NCBI GenBank assembly: GCA_031771865.1
Contig: JASISA010000009.1
Span: forward strand, 930,001-994,000
Length of the DNA stretch: 64,000 nucleotides
Source: Nothophaeocryptopus gaeumannii
Taxonomy: Eukaryota > Ascomycota > Dothideomycetes > Mycosphaerellales > Mycosphaerellaceae
Reading direction: 5' to 3'
Positions within the stretch are counted from its first letter, which is position 1, and each line of letters begins with the position of its first letter. Made by a program: the position numbers and the translations under genes. Positions 40,444-50,518 of the stretch are shown here, piece by piece. The notes under the pieces are model-generated. The model saw only the letters and a program-made list of their open reading frames with translations. It had not been told where the DNA came from and searched no databases.

Positions 40444-42615
40444 ATGCCGAAAGCCTCTCAGCGCTCCAGCTCCAGGCGCTCCCGGTCCTTTGGCGGGTGT
40501 GGCACTTGTCGGAAAAGACATGTGAAATGTGATCAGGTCCAGCCAGTATGCCTCACTTGCAAAGCCGTCGGAGCAGAGTGCGAGGGTTTCTCAGCAGAGA
40601 TCAGATGGATGTCGGCTTCCAAAGCGGCTGACGAACAGCCCAATGCGTGTTCCCATCCGAAGAGATCGAGTGCCGCTACCAGACGCCACCTCTATACCGG
40701 TATGCGAAGACTCTTCCAGCTATGCACACATTTCTGACGTCGACTGCAGAGAAGCATCGCGAAAAGATGAGCTCGTCCATGACGTCTTCATTCCAGGTGG
40801 GCTCCGTGGGTGCTTCTCTGTCAGAGCTCGACAGCAAATCCAAAGCTTCGTCGAAGAAGCCAGAGAATGATTTGGCTGTCGGGCCGTTTGGAGTCATCAA
40901 CTTCGGCAAGCCCGTAGGAGCAACAGTTGCCGAATCTCAAGAGCCCGCCGAAGAGCCTCAACTCACTGAGCCTTCTCCCCAACACGACACGCCCATCACC
41001 GTCGATTCGCTGATGGGATTGGACGACTCCTTGCAATGGGCTGATTTATTTGGGTTCGGATCGAGTGACCCGTATCTCGACAACAGTATGTTCGATCCTC
41101 TGCTCGATTTGAACGGACGGGCTTCGATGCTGTTCCCGGAAGAGCAACAGCCGGTGGCTACTGATGACAGCCTTCTCTTACCATCAACTTACGATGCTTT
41201 GGCCGGACAGGGGGCTCACCTGGATCCGGCAGACCAACCAAGAGTGACGGAAGCCGAAGTGTTTTCGCACGCACAAATGTTGCTCAAGCACTTCAGAGAT
41301 AACGTGATCAGACGCTGGAACTGTCTGCCAGCCACAGCAAAATCGCCCTGGATCGTCATTGTCCTCCCAGAGGCCATCAACACGCTCGCTCATCTCACTT
41401 TCATGGCAACAGAACACGTCACTTGTGCCAAAAAAGCGATTCTACTCGGAACGCTGGCAATCTCATCCCAACATTTGCTCATGAACACCTCCTTTGATCA
41501 TCAGAATCGAAGACCAGGATATTGGCAGGAAGTCACGCAGTGGTTGGTGACTGAAGCCAAGAAGAACCTGCAGCAATCATTGAAAAGCGAGTTGCAAGGC
41601 CCGGGGAAGGCTAAGTATGTTGCACGAAACGGTAGAGAGCTTTCTTCTGGCTGATACATCGTCTGACTCCTTGCCTCTCATTATAGGTACAAAGACCAAA
41701 TGAGCGCCATCTTGAGCCTGTTGGCTGTTGCGGTACGTGACTCAGATTAGAATGCTATCCTTGACGACTAACAGCTCGCAGACCATAGCTGGCTTCACAA
41801 AAGACGCTCGCTGCTATCTAATCGATTGCGAGCGACTCATGCGCCATAGAGGTCTGGCGAAAAGAGTCATCTCTCGAAAAGCACGACTTCTTCATCACAT
41901 GTATACTTGGTATCGAATCGTTGGGGAAAGCACGTATGTCCTCCACGAACACGGTAGCACTTCGACAACATACCCACACGTCGTCTTCTCTAGCACTGGG
42001 GGCTCAGATCACGCCTGTCACCACGCGGAGTCCCACAATGGAAATGGCAATCGGCTCGACGATTTCTTGCGACTGGAGTTGCATCAGGATGACAGCGATC
42101 TTGAAATTGAGCAGGCCAAAGACCCTCACATCTCAATGCACGACATACACTTGGAGGACAGCAGGGACAATCCGGACACCATGTATACAGACATCTATGG
42201 CCTATCTGAGACTTGGCTCAGCCTCCTCTCGCAGGCGACCAGACTTGCGAACAAGATGGATGCCGTGAAGGCCAGTGACACCGCCGATAGTTCTATCTTG
42301 TCCGCCCTCCAGCGCAGAGCGACGAGATTGGAAGACATGGTGTGTTCTTTCGCTTCTCAATTTACGCCACGCTACACAAATGCGAAGTGGGCGCCAAACA
42401 ACCACATGCACCGAGCTCTCAATTCTGCACTGGTCATCTTCTTCTATCGTAGAATCCGCGATGTCAATCCCTGGATTTTGCAAGGCCACGTTGACGATGT
42501 CATCTCTTCGTTGGAGGCGTTCGACCAAACGCTATCTGACAAGCAGTGGGAAGGTCCTGGAACTTCGTGGCCTGCATTCATGGCTGGTTGCGAGGCTGCG
42601 TCGCAAGCGAAATGA
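40444..42615 (+). CDS. Zn2Cys6 transcription factor with fungal TF domain, early stop
   Basis: Gal4-type regulator for the nucleus. The zinc cluster near the N-terminus reads GCGTCRKRHVKCDQ...CLTCKAVGAEC (six Cys), preceded by a basic Ser/Arg stretch. Exons: 40444-40648, 40720-41614, 41687-41732 and 41782-42615; the first junction (intron 40649-40719) is uncertain, but a frame change there is needed. The C-terminal part (YKDQMSAILSLLAVATIAGF; DARCYLIDCERLMRHRGL) is the fungal-specific TF domain of the Lys14/PF11951 type. The TGA at 42613-42615 is probably premature: the same frame runs on another 77 codons to 42846 with text typical of the family end (DALLRWIERG, KAKELMEDVWARKDL, WIDICREKKLWLMAY). 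CGA to TGA would explain it. Without the tail the protein has 659 residues. Confidence 0.82.
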
Positions 42616-42846
42616 GATGCTTTACTCCGATGGATCGAGAGAGGCATAACTTCCACCGGTTTTCATTGCTACGTGAAAGCAAAAGAACTCATGGAAGACG
42701 TCTGGGCCAGAAAAGATCTCCATTCAGCCAGCGAGCCGGGCAGCGCTGGTTCACGCCTGTCAAAGAGAAGCGGACGACCAACGCAAACGCTCGTCAGCTG
42801 GATTGACATCTGCCGAGAGAAGAAGCTCTGGCTAATGGCGTATTGA
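42616..42846 (+). pseudogene. Orphaned C-terminal coding segment of the Zn2Cys6 regulator
   Basis: In-frame continuation of the regulator after TGA 42613-42615, open for 77 codons to TGA 42844-42846. It encodes the last helices of the fungal TF domain, including the W-x-D-x-CRE motif (WIDICREKK). It is not translated unless the stop is read through. Confidence 0.65.
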
Positions 42847-43160
42847 GTGGGCGAACGAAATCCGCGTTGCACCTCCTCGCAACGTATGGAGCTCTTATCT
42901 TGTGATACACCCTAAATGGAAGGCAATTACGAGACAGGCAGGCCTTTGCGAGGTCGGCCCGGCGTCTGCCGATTCGACAACCTCACCTCCAGTACAGTAA
43001 GCGGAGACTATGCCAAGTCCGACTCCATCAACTCCTTCTCTGTTCGATGAGATTGAAATCGAGACCACTCTCAGCTCTTTTGCCAATTCAACAATCCGTT
43101 TAGTGCTGGAGCTCTGGGAACACATTGTTAGCAAGATCCTCCACAAAGCCAAGGGACAGC

Positions 43161-44816
43161 ATGTCTGCTCAATCAGTGCAGCTTGAAGCTCCAAATGGAC
43201 ACAAGTATGAGCAACCGACTGGACTTTTCATCGACAATGAGTTCGTTGCGGCAAAGAGTGGCAAGACCATTACTTCGATAGATCCTGCGGAAGTCTTGAA
43301 ATCAACGACAGCTCGCTACTAGATTTTCTAATTCGAGCCCAGCACTGAGGCCACGATCGCTACCGTGCAAGCAGCAGGTGAGGAAGATGTCGATCTTGCG
43401 GTGCAAGCCGCGCACAAAGCACTGAAGGATCCGTGTTGGAAGCTGCTGCCAACCACTGATCGGGGTATCTTGATGGCAAAACTCGCAGACCTTATCGAAA
43501 AGAACAAGGAGCTTCTGGCAACGATAGACGCATGGGACAATGGTAACTAGTGAAAAGCTCTATTCAGAACTCAGCTGACTCAATTCCAGGCAAGACGTAT
43601 TTGGAGGCGCTGAACACTGATCTTCTAGAGGCCATCACAACTATTCGCTACTACAGTGGCTGGGCCGACAAAACATTCGGCCAGACTATAAACACCGACC
43701 ATAAGAAGCTAGCTTACACCATTCGTCAGCCTATTGGTGTCGTGGCTCAGATCATCCCTTGGAACTACCCTCTCTCGATGGCCACATGGAAGCTTGGACC
43801 GGCTCTTGCTTGTGGCAACACTGTGGTTCTAAAGGCCGCAGAGCAGACGCCACTAAGCATTCTTGTGCTTGGCCAATTAATTAAAGAGGCCGGCTTTCCT
43901 CCTGGAGTTGTCAACTTCATCAACGGGTATGGAGCGGAAGCTGGTCCAGCACTTGTCCAGCACGACCTCGTGTCAAAGATTGCCTTCACTGGATCGACCG
44001 CCACCGCTCGGCAAATCATGAAAATGGCATCCGCTTCCTTGAAGAACATCACACTGGAAACCGGCGGAAAAAGTCCGCTGCTTGTGTTCTCAGATGCCGA
44101 CATTGAGCAAGCTGTGAAATGGTCGCATCTTGGCATCATGTCGAACCAGGGACAGATTTGCACAGCAACTTCTCGGATTCTGGTCCACGAAGATATCTAT
44201 GACAACTTCGTTAAGCAATTTGTTGAAGAAGTGAAGTCTGTCAGCAAGGTAGGAGACCAGTGGGATGAGTCAACCTATCAAGGACCTCAAGTCTCAAAGC
44301 AGCAATATGAGAAGATCTCGGAGTTGGTCAAGGCAGGCCAAGAGCAAGGCGCGACCGTTATGACTGGCGGTGAGTCGCAACAGAAAAATGGCAAGGGATT
44401 CTTCATCTCGCCGACCGTGTTTACTGACGTCAAAGACGACATGCGCATCTGTAAGTTGTAGAAACGGGCAAAGCGTGGGGACAGCTGATGATAGCTTCGC
44501 ATATCGAGAGGAGATCTTTGGTCCAGTCGTAGTCATCTCCAGCTTCAAAGACGAAGAGGAAGCATTGAGAAGGGCAAACGACACTACATATGGCCTTGGC
44601 GCTGCTGTGTTCACGCAGAATCTTGAGCGCGCTCATCGCGTGGCAGCGGAGATCGAAAGTGGGATGGTGTGGATCAACAGTAGCCAAAATTGCGATCCTA
44701 GAGTTCCATTCGGCGGTGTCAAGCAGAGTGGAATTGGACGCGAACTCGGAGAGGCAGGCTTGGAGGCCTATAGCCAGATCAAGGCTGTTCACGTGAACAT
44801 GGGAAACAAGCTGTAA
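43161..44816 (+). CDS. Aldehyde dehydrogenase (NAD(P)+), irregular splice sites
   Basis: Class I/II-type ALDH oxidising aldehydes to acids, cytosolic by lack of a presequence. Exons 43161-43292, 43338-43542, 43590-44450 and 44485 (or nearby) to 44816. The core is complete: IIPWNYPLSMATWKLGPALA, VLKAAEQTPLS, AFTGSTATAR, the general base in LETGGKSP and the nucleophile Cys in NQGQICTATSR, then EIFGPVVVISSF and VPFGGVKQSGIGRE. Two junctions are odd. The first donor is GTCTTG with acceptor TTCGAG. At the last intron only a 34-nt intron (44451-44484) keeps frame and adds a few extra residues before AYREE; the better AG at 44494 shifts the frame by one. So the gene may carry a mild splice or indel lesion. 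Confidence 0.8.
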
Positions 44817-45261
44817 GTGCGTTCTGATGGGGACGCAGTATTCCTCCGGGAAGAGTTGCAGTGACCTTGGAAGCGATACCGTTGCCCATGTGTATCACTG
44901 ATGGCACATGGGAGAGGTAGGTCAGTCTGACCCGCTCTGGTGAATACAAAATGGATTCCAGAACGTGCTCGGTTGAGGTTCGGGATCCACAAGCACGTTC
45001 TCACACCTCCTTTCTCATCACATGAATTCAGCTTTGACATCGACAGCTTGATCAATACATAAATCACCTTAGACGGAACACAATTTCCCCGGAATAAAGG
45101 TTGTATCCGTCATAGCCATCGAACAAGCATCCGAAAGCCCGCCCAGATATCCCAACCACGTCGACGTCGAGAAAGAAGCCAAAAGCGATGCCTCCTTCTA
45201 CCCAGTCGTCTCGACTTCGCCTCCCCTCTCCTCTGTCGATAATCATATCTTGCTATCACCT
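44817..45261. other. Intergenic between convergent genes
   Basis: About 445 bp between the 3' ends of the aldehyde dehydrogenase and the LPMO-like gene. No gene supported. Confidence 0.4.
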
Positions 45262-45931
45262 TCAGGCAAACTCCCTCGCATGCCCCCTCTTTCCCTTACT
45301 CGCCCCACCAACCTTAAAATCAATACAGCTCTGATAGGTCTGATTAACATCCGGCGCATTCCAATGCATCTGAATCGCACAATTGCCCGCCGTACCACAC
45401 TTCCCATCAACATCAGTCGGCATCGTCACCGTAAAATTCTGCCATGCAGTCTTCATCGTCTCAGAAGTCATGGCACACTGTTCCCAGGAAGTGAGATTGG
45501 CGTGAAGGATGCTGTTGGAGGAGAGGTCGATGATGGAGACGTTGGCGTAGCCGGAGTGGGGGGCTTGGATGTGGAAGTACATGTCGATGGCTTGGCCCGC
45601 GGTGTAAGTTTGGACGTTGGCGGTGTTGTCGGCGTATTTGAGGCCCTGGGATCATGTAAGCAAGGCGTTGTCTGGGTGCTTCTTGGGAATGAGCTACCTT
45701 GCACATCCAGAGATTGCACTCAGCTGCGTTGTAGTCAGACTGAGAGGCGACTAGCTGTTCCATAGTCTGAATGTTGCCATTGATGTCGGAGGCCAACATG
45801 TTGTAGGCTTGCTCACCGCAAGCGGATTTGAAGGCAGTGTCTGGCTGACGCCCGGTTGGGACCTGGTAGTAGCCGTGAGCTGCTGCGAGGTCGAGTATTG
45901 TGGAAAGAGCAGCAATGCCGTTGGACTTCAT
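45262..45931 (-). CDS. Secreted LPMO-like (chitin-binding type-4 like) copper protein
   Basis: A 205-residue secreted protein resembling lytic polysaccharide monooxygenase-type domains (PF03067-like). Exons 45931-45698 and 45645-45262. The signal peptide covers residues 1-18 and cleavage would expose His19 (AAA/HGYYQVP), the first ligand of a copper histidine brace. A second histidine lies in the conserved-looking QAPHSGYANVSI segment (about His108). Six or more cysteines (ACGEQ, ECNLWMCK, WEQCAM, GKCGTAGNC, QSCIDF) should form disulfides. The C-terminal tail is short and basic. The CAZy family and substrate (cellulose, chitin, xylan or pectin) cannot be given from sequence alone, and a copper-binding role without catalysis is possible. 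Confidence 0.72.
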
Positions 45932-46729
45932 CTTGATGATGCTTTGCTGAATCGAAGGCGTCTGGCTGGGAGCTTTTGCTGCGTCGAACGAAAGTAAAAG
46001 CCGCCGGGGCTGATGAACGAATGGATGAACGAAAGTGATGCTCGCGGAGCGAAGGCAGTGCTTGAGAAGGGGCAAAGCTGATGATCGTGGAAAACGTATG
46101 AAAGCGAACGAGCAATCGTTTATACCTACCACTCGCCTCTCGACACAGCGATGCGCCTACAACTCGGATCGCATTGCCGTCCAGTCTCACGTTGACAGAG
46201 CGTGGTGACCATGTGGGTGACGGAGAATTCGAATCGCCAAGCTACGAGCGGCAGCGTAGCGTCAGAACCGATGATGGTGTTGTCTGAACCAAAGTCGGTG
46301 TTCGATCAGCCGGGTTCCTTCATCAATCTGCCGATGCCAAAGAAGCTTGATAGTCGTTGCACGTCTCAGATCGTGCTCAACTTGGAACAAGTCTTAAGCG
46401 AGCTTGTATGCTTGGCGCGAACGATGTGTTCAGCGCTGAGACATCCAGCGCGAAGTGACCGAGATAGATACAGTGAACAATCATGGCCAGGCGCGAGCGT
46501 TCAAGCGGTGGACGTTGATCTTTGCGAAGGGTACATATGTTTGTTCGTTCCATTGAGCAAGAGGCGCCTGAATCGAGGTGCAGTAGATCCATCGAACGCG
46601 AGGGGTACGAACGTTGCACGAGTTCATCAGGCTACATACATTACATTAGATGAATGTTCATTCACCACTTATTGCACAAAGACGGGACAACTTTTGGTAT
46701 GTACACGAGTCACTTACTGGTCATCTTCT
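45932..46729. other. Intergenic
   Basis: About 800 bp: upstream region of the LPMO-like gene and 3' flank of the SET/MYND gene. Open frames here do not resemble proteins. Confidence 0.4.
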
Positions 46730-48421
46730 TCAGAGCTTGAGAGGATCAACACTCTTGGCGACAACCTCCAGCTTCGGCCAGGTGGACGCGATCATGTCCT
46801 TGATCTCCTTGAGCGTGATGTCGGTGTTGGCCATGGTTTGTTGGTACATGCTCTCAACGACTCTACAGAATGTTAGTACAAGGCAGCATTGTGAAAGACA
46901 TTGAGGCACTGACCTTCCTATTGGAGAATCTTTCCCATAGCTCTTGTCGATTTGTTCCCGTGTCTCGAACAACAGGCCCATGTACACTACCCGCAGGTCG
47001 AGCCCTGATTTCATGCTCTCTTGGAAGATTTGTGCGGAAGCTGGGTTATTTGGATTGCACAAATTGTTCGTCAAAGTGGTCATTGCCCATAGATCGACAA
47101 CGCGATCCGAGTAGAATGGCACCAAGTACAATGCAGGCGACGTTTCGAAGTACATCTTCAACCCAACGCGCCAGGCCTGGTATCGTCGAGCTTCAGCAAT
47201 GTACATGACAAAGAGCATGCGGAGAAGATGCGGGACAGGCTGACGGGTGATGGGCCACAGTCCAGAGTTGAGACACAACTTGAGCGCATCTTTGATCTCA
47301 TCCTCGGTGGCGTTCTCGTTGGCCCTGTTGATGTCGCCAGAAGTGCCCGAGACAGAAAAGACCTCAGCTTGGATGGCGGCTACACGCCGTTGAGTAGTCT
47401 CATCGTTGGCAGGGACGTAGAACTCAGCGAGACGCTTCTCATGCCGCTTAATTAGTCCGTCTGCAATCTTCGCGATCTCTGGATCGAGCTCTTCTGGTGG
47501 CTTCAAGAAGTTATCTTCCGGCCAAATCGCACCCTTCTTACATCGATCGCACTTGCACGAGAAGAAGTAAGACCTCTTGAGCTCGGCTTGTCGAATGCCA
47601 AATGGATTCGTGATGTCGACATACTTCATGAATATCTCCTCGCCTTTTTTGATCGTCCTGATAGCTCGAAGCATTGTTTTGGGCTGATTGAAGATGAACT
47701 TGGCATTCGGCTGACAGGAGTGATTGGCACTGCATAGCAAGGGGTCGAACCCGATGCCCAATTTGGTGTCGTCCAAGGGACTGCTCAGCTGGAGTGTATT
47801 GCACATGACGTTGTAGAAGAGAGCTCTCCCGATCATCTCAGAGTCCATGTCACTGATCTTGGGCTCTCCAGCGTACTTCCAGGCGCCGTAGCCGAGCATG
47901 TTGAAGTCTTCGAACTTCTCCGGATCCTGCGTCTTGATGTCTTGCAGGCCGTTTTTGCTGTTGCTCGGCATGAATTGCAGGATGTCGACCAATTGCTGGT
48001 CTTTGCTGTCGGGATCATTCTTCAATTTTCCCAGCAGCTTAATGACCGCACGCACGCCATGAGGCAAGTCAGGTCTCCCATCGACGGAGATGATTTTGCA
48101 CTCATGCTTGTGTTCGCGTTTCCACGCCTTCGCTTGGCAGGTTCTTGAGCAATACCGGACCTTCTTACACCCAGAGCAGGCCTTCGTCTCAGTCATACCA
48201 ACCGGCAAGCCCATAGAAGCAGCTTGCGCTCTCTCTACCGGATCCGTTAGACCGCGATTGAAGCACCAGGCGCACGTGTCCTGCATACGGTCCACGTCCA
48301 GTTCGGCCACATATGGGCGCTCGATTGAGAGGACGACATCGCCGGGCTCGAAGTCCTTCTTCGCGAAAACGCCGCGACCAGCGCCTTCGATACCAGACTT
48401 GTTGACTTCGACGTCGGCCAT
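46730..48421 (-). CDS. SET-MYND domain protein (SMYD-like lysine methyltransferase)
   Basis: Likely protein lysine methyltransferase of the SMYD group. Exons 48421-46914 and 46862-46730 (51-nt intron that is open in frame, so it is easy to miss) give 546 residues. The start is the ATG at 48421 because SET text begins at once (VNKSGIEGAGRGVFAKKDF). The MYND zinc finger interrupts SET: CAWCFNRG ... CSGCKKVRYCSRTCQAKAWKREHKHEC. The second SET half has the AdoMet/knot motifs SANHSCQPNAKFIF and GEEIFMKYVD, followed by a post-SET cysteine cluster FSCKCDRC. The C-terminal helical repeats are TPR-like as in SMYD proteins. Substrate unknown. It reads away from the secreted protein at 48737. Confidence 0.9.
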   Translation of the reverse strand: MADVEVNKSGIEGAGRGVFAKKDFEPGDVVLSIERPYVAELDVDRMQDTCAWCFNRGLTDPVERAQAASMGLPVGMTETKACSGCKKVRYCSRTCQAKAWKREHKHECKIISVDGRPDLPHGVRAVIKLLGKLKNDPDSKDQQLVDILQFMPSNSKNGLQDIKTQDPEKFEDFNMLGYGAWKYAGEPKISDMDSEMIGRALFYNVMCNTLQLSSPLDDTKLGIGFDPLLCSANHSCQPNAKFIFNQPKTMLRAIRTIKKGEEIFMKYVDITNPFGIRQAELKRSYFFSCKCDRCKKGAIWPEDNFLKPPEELDPEIAKIADGLIKRHEKRLAEFYVPANDETTQRRVAAIQAEVFSVSGTSGDINRANENATEDEIKDALKLCLNSGLWPITRQPVPHLLRMLFVMYIAEARRYQAWRVGLKMYFETSPALYLVPFYSDRVVDLWAMTTLTNNLCNPNNPASAQIFQESMKSGLDLRVVYMGLLFETREQIDKSYGKDSPIGRSVPQCLSQCCLVLTFCRVVESMYQQTMANTDITLKEIKDMIASTWPKLEVVAKSVDPLKL

Positions 48422-48667
48422 TGGATGAAATGGCTGCCACTGCCACCGTGATGGTGTCGCGAAAGCCAAAACGCGTCGAAGACTTTTGCTTGACAAGGTT
48501 CTGTGTTCCCACCATTTTTGCGACAGGGGATGCCGGCGCGTACTTCGACCTCCTTTCACTGCACGCGTCTGCTTTACCAACATCGCCACCAAGCCGTCGG
48601 TGCCGCTCTCTTGCAGAGGTGTGGATGTCACTGACAATGATTCTTCACAGGTACGTCTCAACGACTC

Positions 48668-48704
48668 TTACTCTCTCTCTTACTCTCTCTCTCTCTCTCT
48701 CTCA
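48668..48704. repeat. CT-rich microsatellite between divergent genes
   Basis: A run of CT dinucleotides with two TA interruptions, ending in CTCAG. It lies between the divergent SET/MYND and secreted-protein starts, about 250 bp upstream of the former and 33 bp upstream of the latter. It could act as a promoter polypyrimidine tract; this is inference. Confidence 0.8.
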
Positions 48705-48736
48705 GGTGTACAACACCTCCATCGTGCTCATCGCCT

Positions 48737-50379
48737 ATGCCAAATACCATGAGCCACAAATCACCGTGGCCGCTTTTGATGCTGTTCCTCCTCTTCCTCC
48801 TAGAGCCATGTGCCGGAAACTCTTTTGGAAAGACCTGGAAGTCGAGTGGAAAGCTTCCTGGTTCCGAGAGCAGAACGCCTTTTGGCGATGAACTGCCAGC
48901 GGCCCAGCGCGTTCAGACGCACCGCGTGGCTGACTCGTTACTACGCGTCTACGAGACTCTTGTCGACATGAGATATCTGGATCCTGTTGGCATTGAACTC
49001 GGTCCTCACAAGATTGACATAGACTTGTGCAAGGAGAAGAACATTGCATCGCCTATCATCTATCTTTACCAGATCCTCCCCTACATCAACACATCTGAGG
49101 CCGGACAGAATGGCTTCGTATTTGGATCACAATTCGCAGACATTCGTCCGCGATACAATGTCAGGCAAGGAAGGGACCCACTCTACGCAGGCTGGGAAGA
49201 TTGTGGCGAGCGCTGCTGGTCGGATGACCCCAAAGAGCAGAACTTACCGTACATTGCCCCTTGGTATACGCCATTGTCGCTGCTGGGCAATCACGAATGC
49301 ATCTTGGTGTATGATGCGAAACGAGGTCAGGCATACATGAGTTTCTACCCAACATTGTCCATACTAAACAACGAGCAGATCGCATCTGGATCATTGATCA
49401 ACTCGATGATGCCTCTTGTGACCCGGCGCTTAGAGACGTCGATACTTCGCCGAATCCTAGCAGCAACAGGAATAATATCGATCACATTCTCAATCGGCCT
49501 GCGCAAGAAGTCCTCTCCGACATGGTCACCTGGTATTGTGAGCTCAAACTCATTCCCGGAGACGACGTCGACAGTGGGATTCAAGGCTGGGACTACGAAG
49601 CGTTCAAGGACCTCTATCAAAGAAATGGCTGGCCTGACGCTTTCGACGGCGATGCATTCGAAGTTGATCTAGCCCGCTACCAAGCCCGAGACAGCGCGCA
49701 ATACTTCGCCAACGACGCACGTCAAAGGCTCGAAGGAGTCCACTTCTCCATCCAATACGCTACGGACGAGCTGTCTCGCGCCAAGTCTGCGGAAGCCACC
49801 GCCTTAAACACAGACGATCTCTGGACAGCCAAATGGGACATTCACAAACTGCGAAATCGACTATCGCATAGCCAGACAAACCTCGAGACGACAAAGAAAG
49901 AGTTCGAGCGCTTATGTCCCGACGGTGACTGCGAAAGAGAAGATCGACTACTTGCCGAAGAACTCAAACTCCTGCGACAGGAGCTGGAGTCAACGTGGGA
50001 TGATGGTACGGGGTACATGAAACCCCGACTTCGAGAGAAGCGACTTCGAATTCTGCAAATGGCATGGGAGCAAGCAGAAGCTGAGGCTCAGATGAAGTTT
50101 CCAGAGGTGCTCACTGAAACATGGGAGCCTCGCGAGCGGGGCGATGATGAGGATCTCGCGAAATGGATTCTCAGGATCCAGAGAGAAGTCTCGGACGATG
50201 AGGGGGAGATTTCGAGTCTTGAACAGCTTTATTCGAATTTGCCGGAGGAAGTTGTGAAGACGAGGGAGAAAGTCGAAGAGGAGATTTGTCGGTCAAAGGA
50301 GAGTATTTGGTATAGAGAGAAGAGGGTGAAGGAATTCTGGAATATGAGATTGGAGATTTGGAAGAAGAAGACGACGTAA
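48737..50379 (+). CDS. Secreted hypothetical protein with C-terminal coiled coils
   Basis: I do not recognise a family. Exons 48737-49325 and 49379-50379 give 529 residues; the intron (GTCAGG donor, branch ATACTAAAC, acceptor GAGCAG) joins VYDAKR to DRIWIIDQLDDAS. Without it the first frame ends at 49672 in unrelated text. A strong hydrophobic N-terminus (LLMLFLLFLLEPCAG) predicts a signal peptide. The first half is globular with Cys and Trp (AGWEDCGERCW). The second half is highly charged and helical, with long coiled-coil segments (for example EDRLLAEELKLLRQELES and EEVVKTREKVEEEICRS). A methionine at 48749 is an alternative start. Confidence 0.72.
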
Positions 50380-50518
50380 GGTCGGACGTAGAAGCGGAAC
50401 CAAGAAGTCCATTACTGCGTTTTCGAGCTTCAAAATATCGTCCTTCGGCAACACATGGATATCATCGCGCATAATCACAAGAGATACGAAAGCCTCAACC
50501 CACTCCAACCACAAGCTA

